The notes under the pieces: generated by a model
Databases searched by the model: none
Seen by the model: the letters and a program-made list of their open reading frames with translations, nothing else
Told to the model about the DNA's origin: nothing
Origin: Aquiflexum lacus
GTDB taxonomy: Bacteria > Bacteroidota > Bacteroidia > Cytophagales > Cyclobacteriaceae
Length of the DNA: 64,000 nucleotides
Direction of reading: 5' to 3'
Assembly (NCBI RefSeq): GCF_015476655.1
Contig: NZ_JABFHF010000003.1
Location: forward strand, 248,001-312,000
In this document: positions 8,095 through 15,940 of the stretch, piece by piece
How positions within the stretch are numbered: position 1 is the stretch's first letter
Layout of the letters: each line of letters begins with the position of its first letter
Translations under genes and position numbers: made by a program

Positions 8095-8751
8095 TTATCT
8101 CCAGCCTTCTGCGCCAAGTAGTGGCACAAATGCAAAGTTTTCAAATTCCTCCTGAATGATTTTGGTTGCTGTTTTTTTAGTCAATCTGAGCATCTTCTGA
8201 TTTTTTCTATCTCCGACCGGGATGACCAATTTCCCTCCGATTTTAAGCTGTTGCAGCAGTGATTGAGGTACAACCGGGGCTCCAGCGGTTACCAATATTT
8301 TATCGAAAGGTGCTTTTTCAGGAATTCCCTGCGAACCATCGCCAAAATAAAAATGAAGGTGAATTCCGAGTTTTGTCAAAAATTTTTTCGTTCGGTCAAA
8401 TAATTTTTTTTGATATTCAATGGTGTGGACTTCTGCCCCAAGCAAGTGTAGAATCGCACCTTGATATCCCGAGCCTGTTCCTATTTCCAAAACTTTATCT
8501 CCAGGATTGACTTGCAGCAATTCGGTCTGAAATGCCACAGTATAGGGTTGAGAGATGGTTTGACCTTCTCCTATAGGGAAAGCTTTGTCTTCGTATGCGT
8601 GGGAGTCCAATGCAGAATCAAAGAAAAAATGGCGTGGCAGGGTGTTGATTGCTTCAAGTACAGCTTCATCTTTGATACCTTTTTCTTTGATCACTTTCAC
8701 CAATTCTTTTCGCTGACCCTTATGACGGTAGCTATCTTCTAATTTCAACAT
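8095..8751 (-). CDS. pcm: Protein-L-isoaspartate O-methyltransferase
   Basis: 218 residues, matching the family. Motif I VLEIGTGSGYQGAIL (SAM binding), the upstream IGEGQTISQPYTVA (isoaspartyl substrate loop) and GGKLVIPVGD near the C-terminus are all present. The enzyme methylates isoaspartyl residues of damaged proteins using SAM, starting their repair. The ATG at 8751 is the only sensible start. It is divergent from ribE, with about 120 bp between the two starts. Confidence 0.93.
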   Translation of the reverse strand: MLKLEDSYRHKGQRKELVKVIKEKGIKDEAVLEAINTLPRHFFFDSALDSHAYEDKAFPIGEGQTISQPYTVAFQTELLQVNPGDKVLEIGTGSGYQGAILHLLGAEVHTIEYQKKLFDRTKKFLTKLGIHLHFYFGDGSQGIPEKAPFDKILVTAGAPVVPQSLLQQLKIGGKLVIPVGDRKNQKMLRLTKKTATKIIQEEFENFAFVPLLGAEGWR

Positions 8752-8872
8752 ATAAACTGATTGAGAAACTTTTGTACGGCGTGCTAAGTTAAGGGATAAA
8801 TTGGCTTAATTTGAGAGCTGATGTGCAAATTGCTGCTTATTACCTGAATAATTGGAAACTAGAATTTGAAAA

Positions 8873-9463
8873 ATGTTTACAGGAATTATTGAAACTTTGG
8901 GTACCGTTACCCATATTGAAAAAGAAGGTACAAATGTTCATTTTGATATTGCTTCTCCAATAACAGATCAACTTACAATCGATCAATCTGTTGCGCATAA
9001 TGGTGTTTGCTTGACGGTAGTAGCCGTTGGGAGCGAGCATTACCGCGTAACAGCAATTGATGAGACGCTTAATAAAACCAACCTTGGATCTTGGTCAAAA
9101 GGAGGGAAAGTAAACTTGGAAAGATGCATGTCTGCCAATGGCAGATTTGATGGTCATATTGTTCAAGGACATGTGGATCAGATCGGAATTGTAGATAATA
9201 TTACAGAGAATGACGGTTCATGGATCTTTGATTTTTCCTTTGACTCCGCCACCGGAAACGTTACAGTTGAAAAAGGGTCCATTACCATCAATGGCACGAG
9301 CCTTACCTGCTTCAATTCCAAAAACGGTAAATTCACTGTAGCTATCATACCCTATACTTATGAACACACAAATTTCCATGAGTTAAAAATAGGGGATAAG
9401 GTCAATTTGGAATTTGACATCATTGGAAAATATATCCAAAGAATCATTAAAGGTTACCAATAA
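8873..9463 (+). CDS. ribE: Riboflavin synthase (alpha chain)
   Basis: 196 residues made of two lumazine-binding barrels. It begins MFTGIIETLG, the hallmark N-terminus; barrel 1 holds NGVCLTV and barrel 2 NGTSLTC with GHVDQIG between them. It dismutates two 6,7-dimethyl-8-ribityllumazine molecules into riboflavin and the pyrimidine precursor. No FMN riboswitch is visible in the 120-bp spacer before it. The stop is followed at once by a 16-bp perfect palindrome (AATTTTTG/CAAAAATT, 9462-9477) that could act in transcript ending. Confidence 0.95.
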   Translation: MFTGIIETLGTVTHIEKEGTNVHFDIASPITDQLTIDQSVAHNGVCLTVVAVGSEHYRVTAIDETLNKTNLGSWSKGGKVNLERCMSANGRFDGHIVQGHVDQIGIVDNITENDGSWIFDFSFDSATGNVTVEKGSITINGTSLTCFNSKNGKFTVAIIPYTYEHTNFHELKIGDKVNLEFDIIGKYIQRIIKGYQ

Positions 9464-9502
9464 TTTTTGCAAAAATTTAAAAATCCCCTTTGCATATTGA
9501 AT

Positions 9503-9555
9503 TGTTGACAAGCTGTTTATAAAGTGATTTTGCTTGTTAATAAGCATGTTATTCA
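9503..9555 (+). other. Cluster of DnaA-box-like 9-mers
   Basis: Four same-orientation 9-mers resembling relaxed DnaA boxes: tgttgacaa (9503-9511), tgtttataa (9514-9522), tgttaataa (9535-9543) and the weaker tgttattca (9547-9555). Their start-to-start steps are 11, 21 and 12 nt, close to whole helical turns. They sit in an AT-rich spacer without genes. Each differs at two or more positions from TTATCCACA, so binding is uncertain. Confidence 0.3.
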
Positions 9556-9620
9556 ATCTCAAAATCAGTGGAAAAATTGTTCAAAAGTAAATGGTCAAAT
9601 GATTGGAAGACAGATATTTA

Positions 9621-9935
9621 TGATATAATTTTATCATCATCAAGTAAGAGATAAAAGATCGGATATACGAATCCGGACATTGGTTGAAGACTTTCGGTGA
9701 AAGTATAAAGGGATCAAAACCTTAGGGTTTTATCTGAAACAGGAAACTGCAGAATACTGAACTCAGCTTTGATTTCGAAAGATTGAAAAAGTTTTAGTAT
9801 AGACCAAATGTTATGATCTTGGGCAACTGGGTAAAAATCTTGAACTGTAGCTTGACATGTTTTGGCAATTACGATTACCAAGTCATGAAACGGGAAGTAT
9901 TCGAAAGATTACTTCCCGTTTTTGTTTTTATTTAC
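9621..9935 (+). ncRNA. Candidate structured non-coding RNA ending in a terminator
   Basis: This 315-bp stretch has no reading frame of note but a run of small perfect hairpins on the plus strand: cggat/atccg (9660-9675), acttt/aaagt around 9690, aaaacc-ttag-ggtttt (9717-9732), cag-GAAA-ctg with a GNRA tetraloop (~9740-9749), and tgac..ttgg / ccaa..gtca (9853-9884). It finishes in a strong plus-strand terminator. I compared it mentally with tmRNA, RNase P, SRP and 6S signatures and did not find their conserved motifs. Length and 5' end are guesses. Confidence 0.35.
9888..9935 (+). terminator. Rho-independent terminator
   Basis: A 12-bp perfect stem, aaacgggaagta (9888-9899) with tacttcccgttt (9910-9921), is followed on the plus strand by a T-rich tail (tttttgttttta). 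The right arm includes the last codons of the convergent PAP2 gene. The T-tail is much better on the plus strand, so it implies a plus-strand transcript in the spacer. Confidence 0.8.
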
Positions 9936-10487
9936 TTTTTGATCCAATGTTTTTAATGAATAAAATGCGATCAGTCCGCTCAAAATGCCTACTAAACCAC
10001 CCATAATTACATCCCCAGGATAATGTACTCCCAGGTAAATTCTAGTATATGAAAAAAATATGGCCCAAATAAAAAGCCACCTTACTGTAAAATATCTATG
10101 TGATAGTGCCAGACTCATGATGGTTGCAATTCCAAAGCTATTGGCAGCATGGGAAGAAGCAAATCCATACATGCCCCCACATCTCCCAAAATTATGGACC
10201 ACACCTTCCAAAGCAGGGTCGTGACATGGTCTCAATCTTTCAAAATAAGGCTTCATAATAGCAGAAGTAGTTTTGTCTGCCAACAAGATGGTTAATCCAA
10301 CAGCAACAAAAACCCACCAACTATTTATCCCATAAGTTTTCCATATCAAGTAAGATAGGAGAATGTATAAAGGAACCCAAGGCAAGGTTTGGGTCAATTG
10401 GAACATGATCGGATCCATGAAATCCGAATGAAAACTGTTTAAGAATATAAATAGCTGCCTGTCCCAATGGCTGATTTTTTCCAGCAT
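9909..10487 (-). CDS. PAP2-family phosphatase (undecaprenyl-diphosphatase-like)
   Basis: 192 residues with several membrane helices. All three PAP2 motifs are present: KPYFERLRP (C1, KxxxxxxRP), SSHAANS (C2, PSGH-like with the catalytic His) and TRIYLGVHYPGD (C3, with the nucleophilic His and Asp). Members dephosphorylate undecaprenyl diphosphate or phosphatidic acid derivatives at the outer face of the inner membrane; which one cannot be told. The gene is convergent with ribE and 22 bp downstream of hemF, so probably in the hemF transcript. Confidence 0.9.
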   Translation of the reverse strand: MLEKISHWDRQLFIFLNSFHSDFMDPIMFQLTQTLPWVPLYILLSYLIWKTYGINSWWVFVAVGLTILLADKTTSAIMKPYFERLRPCHDPALEGVVHNFGRCGGMYGFASSHAANSFGIATIMSLALSHRYFTVRWLFIWAIFFSYTRIYLGVHYPGDVIMGGLVGILSGLIAFYSLKTLDQKVNKNKNGK

Positions 10488-10509
10488 TTTCGTTCTGTTT
10501 CAAATGAAT

Positions 10510-11406
10510 TTACAAACTGACCCAGTCAATATCTTTTTTGAGATATTCCAGGGTTTGAGCTTCCCTTGAGCCTTCTTCAGGCTCATGCATATATTCCCAG
10601 TTTGCCACAGGTGGCATACTCATTAAAATACTTTCCGTTCTTCCATTGGTATCCAATCCAAATTTGGTTCCTGCATCCCAAACCAGGTTAAACTCCACAT
10701 ATCTTCCCCGACGAAGGGATTGCCATTTTTTCTCCGTTTCGGAATATGGTAGGGCACTATTCTTTGCCATAAAATGTCTGTACACTTTTGGAAAAAGGTA
10801 TCCTATAGATTTGACGAATTCAAAAATGTTGTTCATTTCACTGGGGTCATTGCTGACGAGGCGATCAAAAAATATTCCACCGATACCCCTTGTTTCGTTT
10901 CTATGTTTGATAAAAAAGTAGTCATCCGCCCATTTTTTAAATCTGGGGTAATAATCAGGATTAAAAGCATCACAAGTTTTTTTCACCTCCTGATGAAAAT
11001 ACTTTGCATCCGATATCTCTACGTAATGGGGGGTCAGGTCAATACCTCCACCAAACCAATTGACACCATTGCTCATTTCGAAATAGCGGATGTTCATGTG
11101 AATTATCGGCACCATAGGACTGACAGGATGAATGACTATTGAAACGCCTGTTGCATAAAAATCTGCTTTTTCAAGGTTGAGTTTTTTAAGGATTTTTTCT
11201 GGAGTTGGACCCTCAACAGCAGAAAATGCTACCCCACCTTTCTCTATAATCTTTCCGTTTTTGAAGATTCTCGTACGTCCACCGCCACCTTCTGCCCGTA
11301 CCCATTTATCTTCATGAAAAGAACCGTTTTCATCTCCCAATTCGAGTTCCCTACAAATGTGGTCCTGAATATCTATGAAGTCTCGGGTGATCGTTTGTTT
11401 ATCCAT
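10510..11406 (-). CDS. hemF: Oxygen-dependent coproporphyrinogen III oxidase
   Basis: 298 residues from ATG at 11406 (an in-frame TTG lies 18 nt upstream but is less likely). Family signatures are strong: GGGRTRIF, GGVAFSAVEG, MNIRYFE, WFGGGIDLTPHYV, KHRNETRGIGGIFFD, YVEFNLVWDAGTKFGL and ESILMSMPP. It converts coproporphyrinogen III to protoporphyrinogen IX by oxygen-dependent double decarboxylation in haem synthesis, which marks the organism as capable of aerobic growth. Located between a TrpF-like gene and the PAP2 gene on the same strand. Confidence 0.96.
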   Translation of the reverse strand: MDKQTITRDFIDIQDHICRELELGDENGSFHEDKWVRAEGGGGRTRIFKNGKIIEKGGVAFSAVEGPTPEKILKKLNLEKADFYATGVSIVIHPVSPMVPIIHMNIRYFEMSNGVNWFGGGIDLTPHYVEISDAKYFHQEVKKTCDAFNPDYYPRFKKWADDYFFIKHRNETRGIGGIFFDRLVSNDPSEMNNIFEFVKSIGYLFPKVYRHFMAKNSALPYSETEKKWQSLRRGRYVEFNLVWDAGTKFGLDTNGRTESILMSMPPVANWEYMHEPEEGSREAQTLEYLKKDIDWVSL

Positions 11407-11453
11407 GTGTTGATTGTAATTCAAATAATTTTAGTGATTAAAAAGTTTTTTGA

Positions 11454-12080
11454 TCAATCTTCTGATTCCAAAGCCTCAAGGATTTCAGATAACTCATCAA
11501 AATCTTTGAGACCAGGTTTGATTTCATCGCCACCTTGCATGGATATGCCTTTTATTTCCGTTGATTCAATTAGTTTTAGAATAGAATCAGCATGAATTCC
11601 AAACCCCAGAAGTACCTGACATTTGGAAGATAGCTCTGTTAATTTATTTAATACTTCCTCATTTATTTCCAAACTTTCAGATTGGAGTAGGAGGGTGACA
11701 TTAAAGTCATGGTAAGAAGTAGATTTTTTGATCAAATCATCGATATCTTCCAATTCTTGTACTTTTTGATTTAAAAAGATACCGTAATTGGTATTGACCA
11801 ACATCTTCAAGTGAATTTCTTCTTTGATTTCAATATTCTGGATTTCGGGGTAATCTTTTAATTGGGTGAGAATCCTTTCAGGATGTGTATGAGAAAACTC
11901 AGCAACATATTCAACACCTGAAAGCCAGCCTGTTATTTCTTTGAATTTCTCAGGAGATATATAATTTTTGTCACTTTCTTCCAGACAAAATCCCATCAAA
12001 TTGACCTGCATTCCTGAGCAGTAACGGGCATCTGAAAGGTTATTTACTGTCGATATTTTCACAAATGTCTTTAACGCCAT
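11454..12080 (-). CDS. TrpF-like TIM-barrel protein, catalytic residues degenerate
   Basis: 208 residues with the outline of phosphoribosylanthranilate isomerase: VKISTVNNLSDARYCSG at the N-terminus, GFGIHADSI in the middle and GGDEIKPGLKDFDEL at the C-terminus (family: SGVE..PG.KD...). The catalytic cysteine of the KICG motif is replaced by Ser (VKIS). The catalytic Asp after the sixth strand is not recognisable. There are no other trp genes nearby. It may be a non-catalytic paralogue or bind another phosphorylated ligand. The family relation is fairly clear; a role in tryptophan synthesis is doubtful. Confidence 0.75.
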   Translation of the reverse strand: MALKTFVKISTVNNLSDARYCSGMQVNLMGFCLEESDKNYISPEKFKEITGWLSGVEYVAEFSHTHPERILTQLKDYPEIQNIEIKEEIHLKMLVNTNYGIFLNQKVQELEDIDDLIKKSTSYHDFNVTLLLQSESLEINEEVLNKLTELSSKCQVLLGFGIHADSILKLIESTEIKGISMQGGDEIKPGLKDFDELSEILEALESED

Positions 12081-12164
12081 TTTTCACTATACTTTTTTTA
12101 TGCTCGCTAAGGTAAAAGATTTCAAGATAAAAATGTATTTTTAGGCTCTGCTATAGTAAATGAA

Positions 12165-12851
12165 ATGCGCAGCTTACACCCATTTAGTTTTATTCTTCTT
12201 ATTTCAGTGTTGTTTTCCTGTGGCGAAACAGAAAATCCAAGGGTTGATTTTGGCTTGGATTATCAGCCATTGGAGATTGGATTGTATTGGGAATATGAAG
12301 TCAGCCAAACACTCGTTTTTGGAGAAAATGACTCCGAAGAATCATCCTTTTTCATAAGAGATAGGGTGGATTACAGCTATATCAATGCCGAAGGAGAATT
12401 TGTATATGTCTTGGTAAGGGAAACTTCAGATGACCGGTCTGCATGGCAACCTGTAAGTAATTATGCCATGCAGCATGTTCGGAATACCTTGATCCGAAAT
12501 TTTGAGAACAAAAGGACAGTTAATTTGGTTTTTCCTCCTGAATTAGGGAAGTCTTGGGACGCGGAGGCGTTGAATTCGCAAAGTCAGGATATCTTTAAAA
12601 TTGATATTATGGGAACAATCCCTGTTGGAGAACAGTCTTTTACCCGTTCTTTAAAGGTATTGCAGGAAGAGGAGGATGACGAAATTACCTTCAGAAATAA
12701 CAGATATGAAGTTTTTTCCAAAGGGATAGGTCTAGTGGAACAATATTATGAGGTTTTCACTTATTGTTCAAGAAACGATTGTCTTGGGCAGATGGTTATA
12801 GATTCAGGAAGATTGACGCATCTCAAAATAGTGGCATATGGTAAATTTTAA
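12165..12851 (+). CDS. Putative lipoprotein
   Basis: 228 residues. The type II signal peptide ends LLISVLFSC (Cys about residue 19) followed by GETENPR. The mature part is beta-rich (LEIGLYWEYEVSQ, FVYVLVRET) and looks like a small extracytoplasmic domain often seen in Bacteroidota lipoproteins; I do not recognise a named family. It overlaps the following subtilase gene by 14 nt, so both are likely translated from one message and may act together at the cell surface or periplasm. Confidence 0.8.
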   Translation: MRSLHPFSFILLISVLFSCGETENPRVDFGLDYQPLEIGLYWEYEVSQTLVFGENDSEESSFFIRDRVDYSYINAEGEFVYVLVRETSDDRSAWQPVSNYAMQHVRNTLIRNFENKRTVNLVFPPELGKSWDAEALNSQSQDIFKIDIMGTIPVGEQSFTRSLKVLQEEEDDEITFRNNRYEVFSKGIGLVEQYYEVFTYCSRNDCLGQMVIDSGRLTHLKIVAYGKF

Positions 12852-14484
12852 TAGATATTTTTTAGTTTTTCTGTTATTGATCTTCAGTAGTTCCGTCTTC
12901 GGACAAAACCGTTACGCAGTTCATTTTAAATTCAAGCCTCAGGACAGTTATTCTTTCAATAGCCCTGAAGAATTTCTTACTGAAAAATCCTTAGACAGAA
13001 GACAGCGACAACAGATACCTTTGGATAGCTTGGATTTTCCTGTTTCCCAAAAATATCTTGAATTAATCAAACCTTCAGTAGATTTTATTTTATATAGTAC
13101 TCATTGGCTTAATGCATCTGTTGTCACAGCAGATCCTGAAAATGTACCTGATTTGGAATCACTACCATTTGTTGAAAAGGTGGTATTGGTCGCCCCGGGT
13201 AATTTTTCTCAAGCTAGATTAAATTCAAATATACGGGGTAAAGGAGGATTAAATGTCAATTTTAATATTTCTTCGAAGAAAAATTCATCTCCTTATGATT
13301 TCCAAAATCAGGTTTTGGGTATTCCTCAAATGCATGAAGCAGGATTCAAAGGGAAAGGCATTACGATTGCAGTTTTCGACGCGGGATTTCCCGGAGTAAA
13401 TCAAATACCTGCTTTTTCACATTTATTTGAGAATGATCAAATTGTCGGTACCCGGGATTTTGTACACGTGGGAAACGATGATGTTTACAGCAAAAACCAA
13501 CATGGGACCAACGTATTGTCTCTGATTGCAGCCAATGATGATGAATTATTGGTTTCGGGTGCTCCAGAATCAAATTATATCTTGTGTATCACGGAGGAAG
13601 TTCCTACGGAATACCGGATTGAGGAATATAATTGGGTCAAAGCTGCTGAATATGCAGATAGCTTGGGAGTGGATATTATCAATAGTTCCCTCGGCTATTG
13701 GGATTTTGACGACCCGGGTATGGATTACACCACCGATGACCTTGATGGAGAAACCGCTGTCATTACAAGAGGAGCTTCTATAGCAGCGACTAAAGGTATT
13801 TTGGTGGTGACCAGTGCGGGTAATTATGGAACGAGAGGGGCTTCTTCTCTTACAGCCCCAGCGGATGCAAGAGGAATTTTGGCCATTGGTGCTGTAAAAT
13901 CAGATTTGACAAGAGCCGTTTTTAGTTCAATGGGCCCTACCGCGGACGGAAGGATTAAACCTGATGTGTCCGCTTTTGGAGAGCAAGTTTGGCTGATGAG
14001 ATCCAATGGTGTTGTTTCGAGAGGAAATGGAACTTCTTTTTCAGCCCCGCAGGTTGCCGCATTGGCTGCTGGGTTATGGCAAGGAAGGCCTGAATGGACA
14101 AAAGATGATTTATTAGAAAATCTGATCAGGAGTTCACACCTGATGGAGGAACCTGACAACATGTTGGGATTTGGAATACCTGATTTTTATAAAGCCTATT
14201 ATGGAGAAATTTTGGATGTAGTCACAGTAGATAGAGAAGGCAATTGGAAGGTTTATCCCAACCCTATTGATGGTACTGATCTGTTCATTTCATTCGGGTC
14301 CAATCTAAACGGACAGTTTTCCTTAATTGATATGAAGGGAACGATTCTAAAAAAAGAATCATTGAGTAGAACAAATTTAGAGATTCCTTTTGTCGTGAAT
14401 TTACCAGAAATCCGAAATGGGGTATATTTTGTCCAAATGCAATCAGGAAAGGAAATCCAAAGGACAAAATTGATGAAAAGATAG
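12838..14484 (+). CDS. S8 subtilisin-like serine protease with T9SS sorting domain
   Basis: 548 residues with a signal peptide (cleaved after VFGQ). A pro-region-like N-terminal part (YAVHFKFKPQD) precedes the S8 catalytic domain: Asp in AVFDAGFPG (~181), His in QHGTNVLSL (~222), oxyanion Asn in SAGNYG and Ser in NGTSFSAPQVAAL (~398). The last ~75 residues (VYPNPIDG ... GVYFVQMQSG ... KLMKR) form a type A C-terminal domain that directs secretion by the type IX system. The protease is therefore exported and bound to, or released from, the surface. The preceding lipoprotein gene overlaps it. Confidence 0.93.
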   Translation: MVNFNRYFLVFLLLIFSSSVFGQNRYAVHFKFKPQDSYSFNSPEEFLTEKSLDRRQRQQIPLDSLDFPVSQKYLELIKPSVDFILYSTHWLNASVVTADPENVPDLESLPFVEKVVLVAPGNFSQARLNSNIRGKGGLNVNFNISSKKNSSPYDFQNQVLGIPQMHEAGFKGKGITIAVFDAGFPGVNQIPAFSHLFENDQIVGTRDFVHVGNDDVYSKNQHGTNVLSLIAANDDELLVSGAPESNYILCITEEVPTEYRIEEYNWVKAAEYADSLGVDIINSSLGYWDFDDPGMDYTTDDLDGETAVITRGASIAATKGILVVTSAGNYGTRGASSLTAPADARGILAIGAVKSDLTRAVFSSMGPTADGRIKPDVSAFGEQVWLMRSNGVVSRGNGTSFSAPQVAALAAGLWQGRPEWTKDDLLENLIRSSHLMEEPDNMLGFGIPDFYKAYYGEILDVVTVDREGNWKVYPNPIDGTDLFISFGSNLNGQFSLIDMKGTILKKESLSRTNLEIPFVVNLPEIRNGVYFVQMQSGKEIQRTKLMKR

Positions 14485-14536
14485 GTGCCCAATTGGATTT
14501 TTATTTCCTTTGCAGCACAATTAAAGCACCTTTGAC

Positions 14537-15187
14537 ATGCCCATTAAAATTGCACCCTCTGTTTTGGCTTCTGATTTTGCCAATATTCAATCCGAAATAG
14601 AAATGTTAAATGCATCTGAGGCAGATTATATCCATGTGGATATCATGGATGGGGTATTTGTGCCCAATATTTCATTTGGCATTCCGGTAACTGAAGCAAT
14701 AAATAAGCACGCTAAAAAACCTTTAGACGTTCATTTGATGATCATAGATCCTGACAGGTACCTTGAAGCATTCAAAAAAGCAGGTGCTGGTATTATTTCA
14801 GTTCATTTGGAAGCCTGCAATCATTTACACAGGACCCTACAGGCCATCAAAGAATTAGGCTGTAAAGCTGGGGTGGCTTTAAATCCACATACTTCTATTC
14901 ATCTTCTTGAAGATGTGATCATGGATATTGATTTGGTATGTCTGATGTCAGTTAATCCTGGTTTCGGAGGACAAAAATTTATTGAAAACACTTACCATAA
15001 AGTAAGGCAATTGAAGTCTCTTATCACTGAAAAAGGTGCCAATACCATGATTGAAATTGACGGCGGTGTCAATCAAATAAATGCACCATTGCTTCAGGAA
15101 GCAGGAGCGGACGTTTTGGTAGCTGGTAGTTTTGTTTTCTCTGCCGAAAACCCATTAGAAACAATCAGGAGCCTAAAAAATATTTAA
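14537..15187 (+). CDS. rpe: Ribulose-phosphate 3-epimerase
   Basis: 216 residues, the typical length. TIM-barrel landmarks are present: IAPSVLASDFA, the metal/catalytic HVDIMDGVFVPN, PLDVHLMI, MSVNPGFGGQKFI (phosphate loop) and IEIDGGV with catalytic Asp. It interconverts ribulose 5-phosphate and xylulose 5-phosphate in the pentose phosphate pathway. The spacer before it is 52 bp; the next gene is another unit with a 157-bp leader. Confidence 0.96.
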   Translation: MPIKIAPSVLASDFANIQSEIEMLNASEADYIHVDIMDGVFVPNISFGIPVTEAINKHAKKPLDVHLMIIDPDRYLEAFKKAGAGIISVHLEACNHLHRTLQAIKELGCKAGVALNPHTSIHLLEDVIMDIDLVCLMSVNPGFGGQKFIENTYHKVRQLKSLITEKGANTMIEIDGGVNQINAPLLQEAGADVLVAGSFVFSAENPLETIRSLKNI

Positions 15188-15344
15188 ATTTCAATGTTCT
15201 AACTGTTTGCCTTTAAAGTTATAATATTTCCATTTAACAATTTTTAAGGCCAATTTTTTGTATTTTTTCTTGTATTGAAGGCATTTTAACTGTTTATTGG
15301 AAATTAATTCTAATTTGATTAAATCATATAAACCTTCTATTAAG

Positions 15345-15845
15345 ATGAAAAAAGTATTTGTATTGGCATTTTTCCTTTTGGGAATTTTGAGTGTGAACAC
15401 CATGGCCCAAGATGCTCCGGAAGAAGTTACTGAAGAAGAAATCCAGAAATTTGCTGCCATGGAAGAGGCTGTGGCAAATTATCTCCAAGAGAAGCAAGAT
15501 CAATTGGTGGACATGATTAAAACTGACGAGGCTTTAGGTGGTGCAGCCAGATACAATGAAATCAAAGGTGCATGGGGTAAAGAGGATGAGCTTGCAGAGA
15601 TCAATATTACAGATGAAGAAAAAGAAGCATTTCAGAAAATCCAAGACTTTATGGATTCTCTCTCAGAAGATGTGAAGAATTACAAAGTAGAAATGATCAT
15701 GGATGCAGAAAAACTTGGTGCGGGAACCTATAATAAAATCATGAAAGCGATGAGTGCGGACCCATCTGTAAAAGAGAAAGTTGATTCCCTTATCTCAGAG
15801 TTAAAAGAGAAAAGAGCAGCGGATGACGGTGAAGTTACCTTGTAA
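15345..15845 (+). CDS. Exported DUF4168-like protein
   Basis: 166 residues from ATG at 15345; an in-frame TTG at 15297 would prepend a poor leader before the obvious signal peptide (MKKVFVLAFFLLG...MAQ). The mature protein is helical and highly charged. The second half, LGAGTYNKIMKAMSADPSVKEKV, has the DUF4168 pattern (G.s..Y..I..a...DP.l...v), and the first half, FAAMEEAVANYLQEKQDQL, matches the domain's first helix. It is probably periplasmic. Function unknown. It is followed by a strong terminator, so it is transcribed alone. Confidence 0.75.
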   Translation: MKKVFVLAFFLLGILSVNTMAQDAPEEVTEEEIQKFAAMEEAVANYLQEKQDQLVDMIKTDEALGGAARYNEIKGAWGKEDELAEINITDEEKEAFQKIQDFMDSLSEDVKNYKVEMIMDAEKLGAGTYNKIMKAMSADPSVKEKVDSLISELKEKRAADDGEVTL

Positions 15846-15864
15846 TTGAAATAATTTAGATTAG

Positions 15865-15896
15865 AAGGCTTCCAATTTTGGAAGCCTTTTTTGTTT
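15865..15896 (+). terminator. Rho-independent terminator
   Basis: A 9-bp stem, aaggcttcc (15865-15873) with ggaagcctt (15880-15888), loop aatttt, then a T-run to 15896. It lies 20 bp after the DUF4168-like gene. Confidence 0.9.
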
Positions 15897-15940
15897 TAAT
15901 CAAGGTATTGTTTTTACTTTCGGTTTCGTTAAATAGAAAT

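Noticed and set aside
10646-11142. Two plus-strand frames inside hemF
   Set aside because: They are on the strand opposite a conserved gene, with unusual composition; shadows only.
15878-15940. Earlier TTG start of the outer-membrane protein
   Set aside because: It falls within the terminator hairpin of the preceding gene, and the real signal peptide starts at ATG 15941.
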